A DNA stretch of 64,000 nucleotides from Hymenobacter actinosclerus (GCF_900111515.1 NZ_FOHS01000002.1:372001-436000); one strand, 5' to 3'. Shown: positions 1 through 9,340, counted from the first letter of the stretch. Made by a program: numbers and translations. Notes: generated from the letters alone by a model not told the origin.

Positions 1-2303
1 ACCCGCTGGCCTTCGTGGCGGCCAAGCTCAGCCTGGGCTACTCGCTGGCCGAGCTGAAAAACAGCGTGACGCAGACCACCACGGCCTTTTTTGAGCCGGC
101 CCTCGACTACGTGGTCGTGAAGCTGCCGCGCTGGGACCTGGGTAAGTTCGCGGGTGTGAACCGCCAGATTGGCTCGGCCATGAAGAGCGTGGGCGAGGTG
201 ATGGCGATAGGAAAATCGTTCGAGGAAGCCATCCAGAAAGGCCTGCGGATGCTCGACACCGGCAAGCGCGGCTTTGTGGCCAACCGCCCCGAGCAGGACC
301 TGGACCGCGCCGCCATCGACCAGCTGCTGAGCGAGCCCAACGAGGAGCGCATCTTCGCCATCAACCAGGCCTTTGAGGCCGGTTACTCGCTGGAGCAGGT
401 GCACCAGCTGACCCGGATTGACCACTGGTTTTTGCAGCGCCTGCACACCGTTTTTGGGCTGGGCCAACAGCTGGCCGCCGGCCGCGCCACCGGCCTCGAC
501 GGGCTGGAAACCAAGCTGCTGCGCGACGCCAAGAAGGCTGGTTTTTCGGACCAGCAGATTGCCGTGCAGCTGCTGGGCGAGGGCGACGTGAAGGCCGACG
601 AGCTGCTGGTGCGCGCCCGCCGCAAGGCCCTGGGCGTGCTGCCCGTGGTCAAGCAGATTGACACGCTGGCGGCCGAGTTTCCGGCTAAAACCAACTACCT
701 CTACACCACCTACCACGGCACCGAAAACGATTTGGCGCCCGAAACCGAGAAGTCGGTGCTGGTGCTGGGCTCGGGCGTGTACCGCATCGGCTCGTCGGTC
801 GAGTTTGATTGGTGCGGGGTGCAGGCCGTGCAGACGGCGGCCCAGGAGGGCTACAAAACCATCATCATCAACTACAACCCCGAAACCGTTTCGACCGATT
901 ACGACGTAAGCGACCGGCTCTACTTCGAGGAGCTGAGCTTCGAGCGGGTGATGGACATCCTGGACTTTGAGCAGCCCGGCGGCGTGATTCTGAGCACCGG
1001 CGGCCAGATTCCCAACAACCTCGCCACCCGCCTCGAACAGGCCCAGGCCCCCATCCTGGGTACCTCGGCCGCCCGCATCGACGAGGCCGAGAACCGCCAC
1101 AAGTTCTCGCGCATCATGGACGAGCTGGGCATCGCCCAGCCGCGCTGGCGGGAGCTGACCTCGCTAGCAGCCATGCAGGAATTCGTGCAGGAAGTGGGCT
1201 ACCCGGTGCTCATCCGGCCGAGCTACGTGCTCTCGGGCGCGGCCATGAACGTGGTGTCCAACAACTTCGAGCTGGAAGCGTTTCTGCAAACCGCCCAGCA
1301 GGTCAGTGCCGAATACCCGGTGGTGGTGTCGGAATTCATGCAGGAAGCCAAGGAAATTGAGCTCGACGCGGTGGCCGACAAGGGCGAGATTGTGAGCTAC
1401 GCCATCTCCGAGCACGTGGAGTTTGCCGGCGTACACTCCGGCGACGCGACCATGTACTACCCGCCCCAGCGCGTGTACGTGGGCACCATCCGCAAGCTCA
1501 AAATCATTGCCGAGAAAATTGCCCGCCGCTACGAAATCAGCGGCCCGTTCAACATCCAGTTCCTGGAGAAAAACGGCGAAATCAGCGTGATTGAGTGCAA
1601 CCTGCGGGCCGCCCGCAGCTACCCCTTCGTCTCGAAAATCTCGGGCAACAACCTCATCAAAAAGGCCACGCAAATCCTGCTGGGCAAAAAGGTGGCCCGC
1701 GACGAAAGCGAGCGGGTGTACGATTTGCCCTTCGTGGGCGTGAAGGCCCCGCAGTTCTCCTTCACCCGCCTGCCCGGCGCCGACCCGGTACTGCGCGTGG
1801 ACATGGTGAGCACCGGCGAGGTGGGCTGCCTGGGCGACACGGCCGAGGAAGCGCTGCTGAAAGCCATGCTGAGCGTGGGCTACAAAATCCCGCAAAAATC
1901 GGTGCTCATTTCCGGCGGCCCCATCCTGTCGAAAGTAGCGCTGCTCTCGGCCACCGAGCTGCTGGTGCGCAAGGGCTACCAGATTTACGCCACCCAGGGC
2001 ACGCACCGCTTCTTCGCCGAAAACAACATCCCGAGCCGCCTGCTCTACTGGCCCAGCGACGCCCAGGAGCCCAACGTACTCACCTACCTCAAGGAAAAGA
2101 AAATCGACCTGGTCATCAATATCCCCAAAAACCTGTCGAAAGGCGAGCTGGACAACGATTACCAGATCCGCCGCACCGCCGTGGACTCCGGCATCGGGTT
2201 GCTGACGAATGCGCGGCTGGCCAAGGCGTTCATCAAGGCCTTCTGCACGCTGGAAATGAAGGATTTAAAGATCAAGAGCTGGAGCGAGTACAAGGCCATG
2301 TAG
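1..2303 (+). CDS. carB: Carbamoyl-phosphate synthase large subunit, C-terminal part
   Basis: Makes carbamoyl phosphate from bicarbonate, ammonia (from glutamine via CarA) and two ATP, for pyrimidine and arginine synthesis in the cytosol. The frame is open to the left edge and reads PLAFVAAKLSLGY there, an internal CarB motif, so roughly the first 300 residues lie outside the window. Visible parts are the end of the first ATP-grasp half, the oligomerisation region, a complete second ATP-grasp half (RPSYVLSGAAMNV, HSGDATMYYPP, IECNLRAARSYPFVSK) and the MGS-like allosteric domain (last ~140 residues). Several motifs (ENRHKFSR, QFSFTRLPGADPVL, KAMLSVGYKIPQK) look more like animal CAD than E. coli CarB. 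A hairpin follows the stop. Confidence 0.96.
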   Translation, partial: PLAFVAAKLSLGYSLAELKNSVTQTTTAFFEPALDYVVVKLPRWDLGKFAGVNRQIGSAMKSVGEVMAIGKSFEEAIQKGLRMLDTGKRGFVANRPEQDLDRAAIDQLLSEPNEERIFAINQAFEAGYSLEQVHQLTRIDHWFLQRLHTVFGLGQQLAAGRATGLDGLETKLLRDAKKAGFSDQQIAVQLLGEGDVKADELLVRARRKALGVLPVVKQIDTLAAEFPAKTNYLYTTYHGTENDLAPETEKSVLVLGSGVYRIGSSVEFDWCGVQAVQTAAQEGYKTIIINYNPETVSTDYDVSDRLYFEELSFERVMDILDFEQPGGVILSTGGQIPNNLATRLEQAQAPILGTSAARIDEAENRHKFSRIMDELGIAQPRWRELTSLAAMQEFVQEVGYPVLIRPSYVLSGAAMNVVSNNFELEAFLQTAQQVSAEYPVVVSEFMQEAKEIELDAVADKGEIVSYAISEHVEFAGVHSGDATMYYPPQRVYVGTIRKLKIIAEKIARRYEISGPFNIQFLEKNGEISVIECNLRAARSYPFVSKISGNNLIKKATQILLGKKVARDESERVYDLPFVGVKAPQFSFTRLPGADPVLRVDMVSTGEVGCLGDTAEEALLKAMLSVGYKIPQKSVLISGGPILSKVALLSATELLVRKGYQIYATQGTHRFFAENNIPSRLLYWPSDAQEPNVLTYLKEKKIDLVINIPKNLSKGELDNDYQIRRTAVDSGIGLLTNARLAKAFIKAFCTLEMKDLKIKSWSEYKAM

Positions 2304-2369
2304 CCTGGAGTTTGAAGTCCGGGTACAGCTCCCTATTGTGCAGATTGTCTATTGGCCTTCCGCGGTCTG

Positions 2370-2406
2370 ATTGCCGATTGCCGGGCATCGCCTGGTAATC
2401 GGCAAT
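2370..2406. terminator. Hairpin between convergent carB and MutS-like gene
   Basis: Arms 2370-2382 and 2394-2406 (ATTGCCGATTGCC and its complement with one mismatch) form a 13-base stem with an 11-base loop. The arm is made of repeated TTGCCGA-like units. It lies about 65 bases after the carB stop; there is no clear T tract, so a terminator role is inferred from position. Confidence 0.5.
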
Positions 2407-2519
2407 TAGCGGTTCCTTTTGCTGTCCGCATCTGGTAGCGGGCGGTGGGAAAATAGAAGCCTTACTTATTATCGGGTAATGGGTTTTGCATGAGTGGGTT
2501 ACCCGAATGTATTCTCCTG

Positions 2520-4139
2520 TCATCTGGTCGAATCAGCCAACGAGCTAAGTTCTGCCGGGCTGGACGGGCGCGCCCGGATAGAGAGCGTGGCACTGAGCGC
2601 CTGTGCGTCGGTTATCACCTGCGCCGGGTAGTGCAGGCGCGCCAACAACCGAATGGCGTTGCGCGTGGTGAGCGGACCGGCTTTGAGCAGATAGTCGAAA
2701 TACCAGTCGTCCTCCGTGACCGTCTCGCAAAAGTGGTATTCAACAAAGCACGAATTCAATAGCGCGCCCAGCTCCCCATCGTGGGTGGCTGCCACTACCC
2801 AGCTATGGGGCTGCAGGTAGGCCAGCACGGCCTTAGTAGCGGCAATGCGCTCCTGCGTATTCGTGCCTTTGAACAGCTCATCGAGTAGCAGCAGGTAGCT
2901 GCCGGGGGCCGCGTCGCAGGCCAACAGCAGCTGCCGCATGGTTTCAGCTTCGACCAGGTAATAGCTCTTGCCCGTGGGCAGGCTGTCGGCCAGGCTGAGG
3001 CTGGTGAGCACCCGGCAAAAGGGAGCACGATAGGCGGTAGCCGGGCACGTAGCTATGGTTTGGGCCAGCAGGGCATTTATGCCCAGCATGCGCATAAAGG
3101 TGGTTTTGCCCGCCATGTTCGAGCCGGTGAGCAAGACCCCCTGCCCGGAGAGGGTCAGGTCGTTGGGCACGCACCCCGGCACCAGCGGGTGGTAGCCGGC
3201 TTGCAGCCGGATACCCTCGGCAGCGGGCCCAAAGTGCGGCACGCAGGTGACGTAGCGCTGGCGGAAGCTGGCCACCGCCAGCGCGCAATCGACGTAGCCG
3301 ACGGCCTCAAAGACCGTCCGAATGGCGGGTGCCTGCCGCTGCACGGCTGCCCGGCAGCGATGATACACCAGCTGGTCGAGCAGCAGCAGCATCTTAAGCA
3401 GTTCCAGAACCCCCGAGTTATCGTCCAGCTGAAAGAAAGTTATTTGCCGCAAGACCCCCCGCAGCCGGGCCAGGGGCGCGGCCAGCGGCTGAAGCGGCCG
3501 CAGGGGCAGCGCCGCCCGATGCAATTTCCGCCCTGCCCGGTGCAAGCGGCCCAATTGCATCAGCGGGCGAACCATACGCTGAATTCGCGTACGCTGCCGG
3601 AAATGAAACACCGCATTGAGGAGAGCAAACGCCCCTGTGCCCATCCAGAGAACGGGGAGCCAAAAGCCCCCGACCAACGTAGCCAACAGCCCCAGCGCGA
3701 GCAGCGGCACGAAGCGCGCGCCGGGCAACGCGGGGAGCGGCTCCCCACTAATCAAATCGGCCAGGAAGTACGTCTCGTCGGCCGTCAGCTGGTCGAGGGC
3801 GAGCAGGGCTTGCCCGCGGGCCCCGGGCTGCTGCGCCAGCAGAGTCGCGGCCGCATCAAACTCGTGCAGGGCGGCCTCGTCGGCGAGCGGGCTGCGCAGG
3901 CGGTGATACAGGCACTGCTGGCCCACCCGGCTCACCGTCGCATCGAGCAGTCCAAAGAGCGATTCGCCGTTCAGGTCCTCCCAGGTTTGGTCGGGCAGGC
4001 GGTGGTACGCGGGCTCGTGTTGCACAGCGTCATAGTAGCGGGCCACCCAGGGGAAGTTTGGGGAGTGCGAAGCCGGCTGCTGCCAAGCCGCCTCCAGGCG
4101 GTGTAAGCGCTTGCGGGAAAAAGTCCACATAAAAAACAA
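2520..4139 (-). CDS. MutS-like ATPase with membrane segments
   Basis: 539 residues. The C-terminal half is a MutS family ATPase core: Walker A GSNMAGKTTFMRML near residue 338, Walker B LLLLDELFKGTNT near 418, followed by an ATHDGE switch. The N-terminal mismatch-recognition and connector domains of true MutS are absent. Instead a hydrophobic pair of segments (about residues 145-185, LLALGLLATLVGGFWLPVLW) predicts membrane anchoring. Similar short proteins annotated as MutS-related are frequent in Bacteroidota; their role is unknown and need not be mismatch repair. Convergent with carB. The start ATG is followed by a Trp/Arg-rich leader; no upstream in-frame alternative is needed. Confidence 0.85.
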   Translation of the reverse strand: MFFMWTFSRKRLHRLEAAWQQPASHSPNFPWVARYYDAVQHEPAYHRLPDQTWEDLNGESLFGLLDATVSRVGQQCLYHRLRSPLADEAALHEFDAAATLLAQQPGARGQALLALDQLTADETYFLADLISGEPLPALPGARFVPLLALGLLATLVGGFWLPVLWMGTGAFALLNAVFHFRQRTRIQRMVRPLMQLGRLHRAGRKLHRAALPLRPLQPLAAPLARLRGVLRQITFFQLDDNSGVLELLKMLLLLDQLVYHRCRAAVQRQAPAIRTVFEAVGYVDCALAVASFRQRYVTCVPHFGPAAEGIRLQAGYHPLVPGCVPNDLTLSGQGVLLTGSNMAGKTTFMRMLGINALLAQTIATCPATAYRAPFCRVLTSLSLADSLPTGKSYYLVEAETMRQLLLACDAAPGSYLLLLDELFKGTNTQERIAATKAVLAYLQPHSWVVAATHDGELGALLNSCFVEYHFCETVTEDDWYFDYLLKAGPLTTRNAIRLLARLHYPAQVITDAQALSATLSIRARPSSPAELSSLADSTR

Positions 4140-4157
4140 GGATAGCTACCAGGGCGG

Positions 4158-4328
4158 GACCAGTAAGCTAGCGCAAATTTCGAGTTCAGGTACAGGATGT
4201 AGAGACGCAACATGTTGCGTCTTATCGTTGCTGACGTTGTTCTACTGAGCTGTTCAAAGACGAGATGCAACATGTTGCGTCTCTACATCCTGTACCGCAA
4301 CCTGAAAATTGCTGTAGGTGTGCTGGTC
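4158..4328. repeat. MITE-like inverted-repeat element, copy 1 (GTAGAGACGC family)
   Basis: A 171-base element bounded by GACCAG and CTGGTC. Imperfect terminal inverted repeats of about 45 bases run inward into near-perfect arms containing GTAGAGACGCAACATGTTGC and its complement; each arm is itself a palindrome. The central loop holds ATCGTTGCTGA and GTTCAAA. It has no coding capacity. A decayed copy with the same outer arms (inverted orientation) lies at 20094-20181, and a variant with a different stem at 63687-63827. This is compatible with a non-autonomous transposon-derived element; no target duplication is obvious. Confidence 0.75.
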
Positions 4329-4419
4329 ACTATAAGAAGCGTGGAAGGTAACTAAGTGAGGTGGTCCATCGAAAACAGACAACGAGCTAAGATAGGCGGA
4401 TTTTCAGGTCGCGTTCAAA

Positions 4420-4797
4420 TCAATGGCATGAGTCGTACATGCAACTCCGCCCGCGCAGCACGCCCCGAAACTTGTGCATCAGTACCACCAGACTCTGCTC
4501 GCGCACCACCGGGGGCGGGGCGGGGGCCAGGCCCCCCCTCGGGCTGACCGGAGTAGGGGTGAGGCCCTCGGCCCGCTGCCAGCGTTGCGCCTCGGTCAGC
4601 CGGGCGGCCAGCAGCTCGTTGGCTTCCTGGTAGCCCGGGTACGAGCGCCGGAACTGTTGCTTGCGCTCATCCCATTGCGCCGACAGACACTTCTCGCCCG
4701 TACTTACGCGCAGCCGCTCACCCCCAACCCGGGCCAGCAGGTAAATAGCCGGAACGGTGGCAGCATCGGGGTTCCGGAGGTAGAATTGGACATTCAT
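4420..4797 (-). pseudogene. Tyrosine integrase fragment (N-terminal arm-binding region)
   Basis: 125 residues starting MNVQFYLRNPDA, resembling the N-terminal arm-DNA-binding part of Bacteroidota tyrosine recombinases (for example ARVGGERLRVSTGEKCLSAQWDERKQQF, given here as the region of residues 24-50). The core-binding and catalytic (R..H-x-x-R..Y) domains are missing; the frame ends after MHKFRGVLRGRSCMY. It lies 137 bases beyond the 3' end of tRNA-Thr, in the same direction, the usual layout for an integrative element that used the tRNA gene as attachment site. I read it as a relic of a lost island; a short functional protein is unlikely. Confidence 0.6.
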
Positions 4798-4934
4798 AAG
4801 TGTGGCTAAAACTGTGGCTGAAAAGAGTGCTTATATCGGCTCACAAAGGGGATTAGACCAAACGCAAAACGCCCGAAAAACCGCTTCTGTTGCCAGATGA
4901 GCGACTTTCCGGGCGTTCCGGGTGTGCAAGAATG

Positions 4935-5007
<73 letters not shown>

Positions 5008-5019
5008 GGGGAAGTGGCA

Positions 5020-5050
5020 CAAAAGTAGGTTTTGCCCACGAACCCGCCAA
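5020..5050 (-). promoter_or_regulatory. Promoter of tRNA-Thr
   Basis: On the minus strand TTG (5048-5050) is followed after 20 bases by TACTTTTG (5020-5027), a full match to the Bacteroidota TTG/TAnnTTTG consensus. The expected transcript start is about 6 bases before the mature tRNA 5' end. Confidence 0.75.
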
Positions 5051-5105
5051 GTAATCGGCTTATTTTTCTGGTGGCGTTCTACTAACTGCCTAACCTGCCG
5101 AAACA

Positions 5106-5140
5106 TAAAAACACCCCGCTGCCCGAGGCAGCGGAGTGTT
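5106..5140 (-). terminator. Terminator of the DUF349 gene
   Basis: Arms 5110-5123 and 5127-5140 form a 14-base stem with one mismatch; read on the minus strand the hairpin is followed by a run of five T. It lies 28 bases past the DUF349 stop codon and before the tRNA promoter. Confidence 0.75.
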
Positions 5141-5167
5141 TCGGACAAAATCAGGCGCTGTTACAGC

Positions 5168-7513
5168 TTAGCTGCGCACGGCTTTCAACTGCCGCTTCAG
5201 ATTCTCGATGCGCACCTGGGCCTCATCCACGCGGCCCTGGTACTCCTCGCGGAGTTGGGCGGCGTTTTTCGAGCGGGCAAAGAATTCCAGGTTGGTCTGC
5301 AGCGTCGAAATGTCGTTTTCCAGCTCGCTGATTTCCCGGCGCAGGGCCTGCTCCTTTTTATAGAGCAGCTGCTGGGAATCGGGCGAGGCCTTGAGGCGCT
5401 CTACCTGCAGGCTGAACAGCAGGTCGGTGCGGTCCTGGTAGGCCAGGTCGGGCACCTGGGTCAGGTACTGGGCCATCAGCTTCTGGAAGCGCTCCTCGGC
5501 CTGGGGGCGGGTGGCGCCGTCGAAAGCCCGCCAGCCGGCTATCTGCTCGCGGAAGCCTTCGAGCGTACCGGGCTGCTCGGCCGAAAGGCCGGCTACGGCC
5601 TCAGCCACGGCGGCCAGGTGGTTGGTCTGGTCTTCGCTGAGCTGCTGCACCTGCTGCTCGCGCTGGCGGCCCTCCTCTTTTTTGCGGTCGAAGAAGGCGT
5701 CGCAGGCCGTGCGAAACCGCTTCCACACCTTGTCCGACTGCTTTTCGGGTACCCGGCCGACGAGCTTCCACTCTTTCTGGAGCTGGATAACGGTCTGGCG
5801 GCTGGCTTCCCAGTCGGGGCTCTGCAGGGCGGCTTCGGCCTGCTCGCACATTTCGAGCTTGCGCTTCAGGTTCGTGCTCTTCTCCTCATCGAGGGCCTTG
5901 AAGAACTGGTTTTTCTTCTGAAAAAAGCCCTTGTAGGCGCTCCAGAACTGCTTGTTTACCTGCTCGGCCTGCTTGCGCGGCACCAGGCCGGCGGCATCCC
6001 ACTGCTGCTTGAGTTGCTGCAGCTCGTCGGTTTTGCCGCGCCACTCGTTTACGCGCTCCGTCTCAAACTCGCCGAAGGGCATGATCTGGGCCAGCAAAGC
6101 GGTTTTGCGCTCCAGGTTGGCGGTTTCTTCGGCGTTGCGGGCCGACGAAGCCTCCTGCCGGCGGCCGTGCACCAGCTCGGAAGCCTGCAAAAAGCGCTGC
6201 CACAGCGGCTCGCGCTGCTCGTTGGGCACCGGCCCGATGTGCTTCCACTCCTCGTGCAGCTGGCGCAGTTCCTGGGTGGCCTTGTTGATGTTGGTTTGCT
6301 CGGCCAGGGCCTCGGCCCGCACAATCAGGACCTCTTTGGCTTCCTGATTGCGGCGGCGGTCGAGTTCCTTCATCTCGAAGAACAGGCCGCGGTTGTTGTA
6401 GTAGATGTCGAGCAGGGCGTGGTAGCTGTTCCAGAGCTCCTGCGAGTCGGTCTGGGGCACGGGGCCGGTGTTTTTCCAGTCGCTTTGCAGGCTCTTGATG
6501 CGGGCCGAGCTGTCCTCGGTTTCGGCCGACTCCACCAGCTGGCGCAGCTGCGTGAGCAGCTCCTGCTTGCGGGTCAGGTTCTTGCCGCGCTGCTCGTCCT
6601 CGGCCTTGGCGTCGCGCACCTTGCTGGCGCGGAACTCCTGGTAGGTCTGCTGCAGCTCCTGGTGCCCCGCCGGGTCGGTAGAAGTGAACTCTTCGGCCGT
6701 GCCGCCGGCGTCCACAAATTGCTGCCGCTGGCTGGCGCGGTCGGCTTTCAGGCCGGTTTCGTAGCGGCGGTACAGGTCGGAGATGGACTGGCGCTTCTTG
6801 CCGGCGCCCGCCTGGCCCAGCAAGCCGCGCAGGTGCGCAGCCTGAGCGGCTAAGTCGAGGCTGTCGAAATCAACGGCCGGGGCGGCCGGCTGAGCCGGCG
6901 TTGCGGCGGCCGCAGGCGCATCAGACAGGGCCGGGGCGGCGGGCTGGTGGGCCATGGTGGTGGTGCCCGGACTGGCCGGCGAGTCGGAAGAAGTGGGCAG
7001 CGAGCCGACGCCGGGCGTGGCTTCCAGCGCCTCGGCAACGGTTTCGCCGGCCGGCACATCCACCACGGGCGTTACGTGCGGCGCCTCGGCGGCAGGGGCT
7101 TCAGGGGCCGGCTGCATGGGCGCGTCCTGCGGCGTGGGGGCGTTGGTGGGCTCGGGCATTTCGGCCGGGGGCGTGAAGGCAGTAGGCGCGGGGGGCACCG
7201 GCACGCTGGTCGGCAGCTGTTCGGCGGCCGCGGGCGGCGTGTTGGGCTGGTCGGCGGCGGCGTGCGTGGCTTCGGCTGCCTCAGTGGCGGCGGCCGACGG
7301 CTCGGCCGTACCGGCTCCGGCCGGCTGGTTGGCGGGCAGGGGCGTGCTGCCCTGGGCCGGCTGCTCGGTGATGTCGGCCGGGGCCGCATCAGCCGTTGCA
7401 TGAGTAGCGGCGGGCTTGTCGGCGTTCAGCTCGGCCAGGCGGCGGGCCAGAATCTGCTGGGGCGATTCGGCATTGGCGTTGGCGCCAGTGGGGGTCGGTT
7501 GGTCGGGGTGCAT
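5168..7513 (-). CDS. DUF349 repeat protein
   Basis: 781 residues. Residues 1 to about 215 are a Pro/Ala/Thr-rich low-complexity segment, probably disordered. The rest is a chain of helical DUF349 units marked by a W-x4-G-x-VP motif: DWKNTGPVP near 345, EWKHIGPVP near 422, QWDAAGLVP near 506 and EWKLVGRVP near 583. A coiled coil follows (last ~110 residues). No signal peptide or membrane segment is present, so it should be cytosolic. Such proteins are widespread and uncharacterised in Bacteroidota. The start ATG lies about 50 bases inside a region of TTAGCTG-like repeats. The gene is followed by a good terminator. Confidence 0.88.
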   Translation of the reverse strand: MHPDQPTPTGANANAESPQQILARRLAELNADKPAATHATADAAPADITEQPAQGSTPLPANQPAGAGTAEPSAAATEAAEATHAAADQPNTPPAAAEQLPTSVPVPPAPTAFTPPAEMPEPTNAPTPQDAPMQPAPEAPAAEAPHVTPVVDVPAGETVAEALEATPGVGSLPTSSDSPASPGTTTMAHQPAAPALSDAPAAAATPAQPAAPAVDFDSLDLAAQAAHLRGLLGQAGAGKKRQSISDLYRRYETGLKADRASQRQQFVDAGGTAEEFTSTDPAGHQELQQTYQEFRASKVRDAKAEDEQRGKNLTRKQELLTQLRQLVESAETEDSSARIKSLQSDWKNTGPVPQTDSQELWNSYHALLDIYYNNRGLFFEMKELDRRRNQEAKEVLIVRAEALAEQTNINKATQELRQLHEEWKHIGPVPNEQREPLWQRFLQASELVHGRRQEASSARNAEETANLERKTALLAQIMPFGEFETERVNEWRGKTDELQQLKQQWDAAGLVPRKQAEQVNKQFWSAYKGFFQKKNQFFKALDEEKSTNLKRKLEMCEQAEAALQSPDWEASRQTVIQLQKEWKLVGRVPEKQSDKVWKRFRTACDAFFDRKKEEGRQREQQVQQLSEDQTNHLAAVAEAVAGLSAEQPGTLEGFREQIAGWRAFDGATRPQAEERFQKLMAQYLTQVPDLAYQDRTDLLFSLQVERLKASPDSQQLLYKKEQALRREISELENDISTLQTNLEFFARSKNAAQLREEYQGRVDEAQVRIENLKRQLKAVRS

Positions 7514-7560
7514 AAGGGTCAGCGAAAACTCCCCGCAGCGGGCGGGGCAAAGGGTGTGAA

Positions 7561-7707
7561 GTTAGCTGTTAGCCAGTAGCTGACAGCTGTTAGCGCTTAG
7601 TTGCGGGTGGCTCTCTAGGGCTGGATTGACAGAAATCTAGGTCTGAACGAGTACGTATCGTTGGTTGCTGAACAAAAGGCTGTTAGCTAGCCGCTATCAG
7701 CTAACAC
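7561..7707. repeat. TTAGCTG-type heptad arms
   Basis: Two arms of degenerate seven-base units (AGCTGTT, AGCCAGT, AGCTGAC) at 7561-7600 and 7678-7707 are roughly complementary, in the gap after the yqgE stop and before the DUF349 start (both minus strand). The left arm lies about 48 bases upstream of the DUF349 ATG. Confidence 0.55.
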
Positions 7708-8274
7708 TTAATTAAGACGTGGGTCGGTGGGGTAGTTGGACAGCATCCGGTAGCGGCCGCCTTTCTCGCGCAAAATGGCCTGCCAAAAGGCATCCGTAGT
7801 CAAAGTAAACACTTTCGCGGCAGCATCGGGCTCCACAATCCATACTTTCTCGGCTACCTCGTCGGCCAGCTGCCCGTTGGTCCAGCCCGAATAGCCAATA
7901 TACAGCCGCACTTCGGCGGGGGGAAGCTCGCCGCTGATGAGCAACTCAAGCAGCCGCCCGAAGTCGCCGCCCCAGTACACGCCCCCGCCCAGCGCCACGG
8001 CGTCGGGCAGCTCGGCGCGCTGGTGTATAAAGTGCAGCGTATCGGGCTCCACGGGCCCGCCCAGCCCCAGGGGCGTGGCCGCCGCCGGCAGGGCCTCACC
8101 GCCGGGCAGCGTGAGCACGTCGCTGAGCTGCACGTTGGCCAGGCGGTTGAGCACGAGCCCAAACGAGCCCTCGGTTTCGGAGTGCGCGCACAGCAGCACT
8201 ACGCTGCGCTCGAAGTTGGGGTCGCCCAGAAAGGGCTGGGAAATAAGCAGGCTGCCAGGACGAAGACGGGACAT
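7708..8274 (-). CDS. YqgE/AlgH family protein
   Basis: 188 residues, full length for the YqgE/AlgH (DUF179) family. Family signatures are present: PGSLLISQPFLGDPNF near residue 6, SVVLLCAHSETEGSFGLVLNR (residues 24-44), GGPVEPDTLHFIHQ and a C-terminal YIGYSGWTNGQL segment. It is a small cytosolic protein whose molecular role is unresolved; AlgH was linked to alginate regulation in Pseudomonas. It is transcribed toward the DUF349 gene. The ATG is preceded by heptad-like AGCTNNN units. Confidence 0.92.
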   Translation of the reverse strand: MSRLRPGSLLISQPFLGDPNFERSVVLLCAHSETEGSFGLVLNRLANVQLSDVLTLPGGEALPAAATPLGLGGPVEPDTLHFIHQRAELPDAVALGGGVYWGGDFGRLLELLISGELPPAEVRLYIGYSGWTNGQLADEVAEKVWIVEPDAAAKVFTLTTDAFWQAILREKGGRYRMLSNYPTDPRLN

Positions 8275-8281
8275 AGCGGAC

Positions 8282-8506
8282 GGGAGCTGTGAGCCTTTAG
8301 CCGGTAGCTATCAGCTTTTTTTCGGAGAGTGCCGGGAACAAGAACCGGCAAAATGGTTCTTACGGCCATCGGGGGGCGCAGGGTTCCGGCCCCGCCGCAT
8401 TGTACTACCTTTGTTTTCAAGCTGCCGGCCACAAGCTGCCGGCATGTTCAAAAGGCTAACGGCACTTGGCCTGTAGCTTGTAGCTTATGGCTTGTAGCTT
8501 TTTCAA
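8282..8506. repeat. AGCTTGT-type arrays in the divergent yqgE/pdxH gap
   Basis: Degenerate units (AGCTGTG, AGCCTTT, AGCCGGT, AGCTATC) fill 8282-8315 in the yqgE 5' leader, and related units (TGTAGCTTGTAGCTTATGGC and on) fill 8470-8500 right before the pdxH ATG. Partly complementary AAGCTGCCGGCCACAAGC lies at 8419-8436. The apical GTTCAAAAGGCT is close to the loop in the toxin-antitoxin hairpin at 13403-13415. Confidence 0.55.
8384..8413 (+). promoter_or_regulatory. pdxH promoter
   Basis: TTC (8384-8386), 19 bases, then TACCTTTG (8406-8413), matching the Bacteroidota -33/-7 pattern except for C in place of G at -33. The predicted transcript carries a leader of roughly 90 bases that contains the AGCTTGT repeats. 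Confidence 0.65.
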
Positions 8507-8508
8507 AA

Positions 8509-9165
8509 ATGAACGACCAGCAACTGGCCGATTTGCGCCAGACGTATTCCCAGCGCACCCTCACCGAGGCCGATGTACTGCCCGCGGGGCCGGTGGCCCA
8601 GTTCCGGGTCTGGCTCGATGAGGCCCTGGCCGCCCGCCTCGACGAGCCCACGGCCATGAACCTGGCCACCGTGGACGCCGCCGGCCAGCCCGCCGCCCGC
8701 ATCGTGCTGCTCAAGGGCCTGCCCGCCGACGAAGGCTTTCTGTTCTATACCAACTACGACTCGCGCAAGGGCCGCGAGCTGGCCGGCAGTCCGTTGGCGG
8801 CCCTCACGTTCTTCTGGCCCGGGCTGGAGCGGCAGGTGCGCATCGAGGGCCGGGTGGAGAAGGTGTCGGAAGAAGAATCGACCGCCTATTTCCAGAGCCG
8901 CCCGCGCAGCAGCCAGATCGGCGCCTGGGCCTCGCCCCAGAGCCAGCCCATAGCGAGCCGCGAAGCCCTGGAGCAGCGCGAGCACGAGGTGGAAGCCCGG
9001 TTTGAAGGCCAGGAGCCGCTGCCGCGCCCGCCGCACTGGGGCGGCTACCTGCTGCGGCCGCACCGCGTCGAGTTCTGGCAGGGCCGCCCCTCGCGCCTGC
9101 ACGACCGCATCGTGTACGAGCGCACGGCCGACGGCCAGTGGCACCTGAACCGCCTGGCCCCATGA
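8509..9165 (+). CDS. pdxH: Pyridoxamine 5'-phosphate oxidase
   Basis: 218 residues, standard length. FMN-dependent oxidation of pyridoxine or pyridoxamine 5'-phosphate to pyridoxal 5'-phosphate in the cytosol. Visible signatures: [20 protein letters not shown], then [14 protein letters not shown] (FMN contacts), [28 protein letters not shown] and the C-terminal [15 protein letters not shown] motif. The ATG at 8509 is chosen over an upstream in-frame start at 8329 because the family begins about ten residues before [10 protein letters not shown] and the upstream region is promoter and repeat. Single gene between repeats. Confidence 0.96.
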   Translation: MNDQQLADLRQTYSQRTLTEADVLPAGPVAQFRVWLDEALAARLDEPTAMNLATVDAAGQPAARIVLLKGLPADEGFLFYTNYDSRKGRELAGSPLAALTFFWPGLERQVRIEGRVEKVSEEESTAYFQSRPRSSQIGAWASPQSQPIASREALEQREHEVEARFEGQEPLPRPPHWGGYLLRPHRVEFWQGRPSRLHDRIVYERTADGQWHLNRLAP

Positions 9166-9340
9166 GCGCTACGCTTATTTAAAAGTTGAAAACGGAAAAG
9201 TGAAAGTTGGTCCGGACGGCTACCCGTATTGGCTGCCCATGTTTTATGCTGGTGCTTCCGGGCGGTATGCTCCGCCGTATTTAAACGGCCCGGCTACTCC
9301 TTTTTAACTTTTGATTTTTACCTCTTAATTCCTTCCCTTC

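Noticed and set aside
5255..6853. 532-residue frame opposite the DUF349 gene
   Set aside because: Leu/Gly-rich shadow of Lys/Glu/Gln-rich codons; no domain and no start signal.
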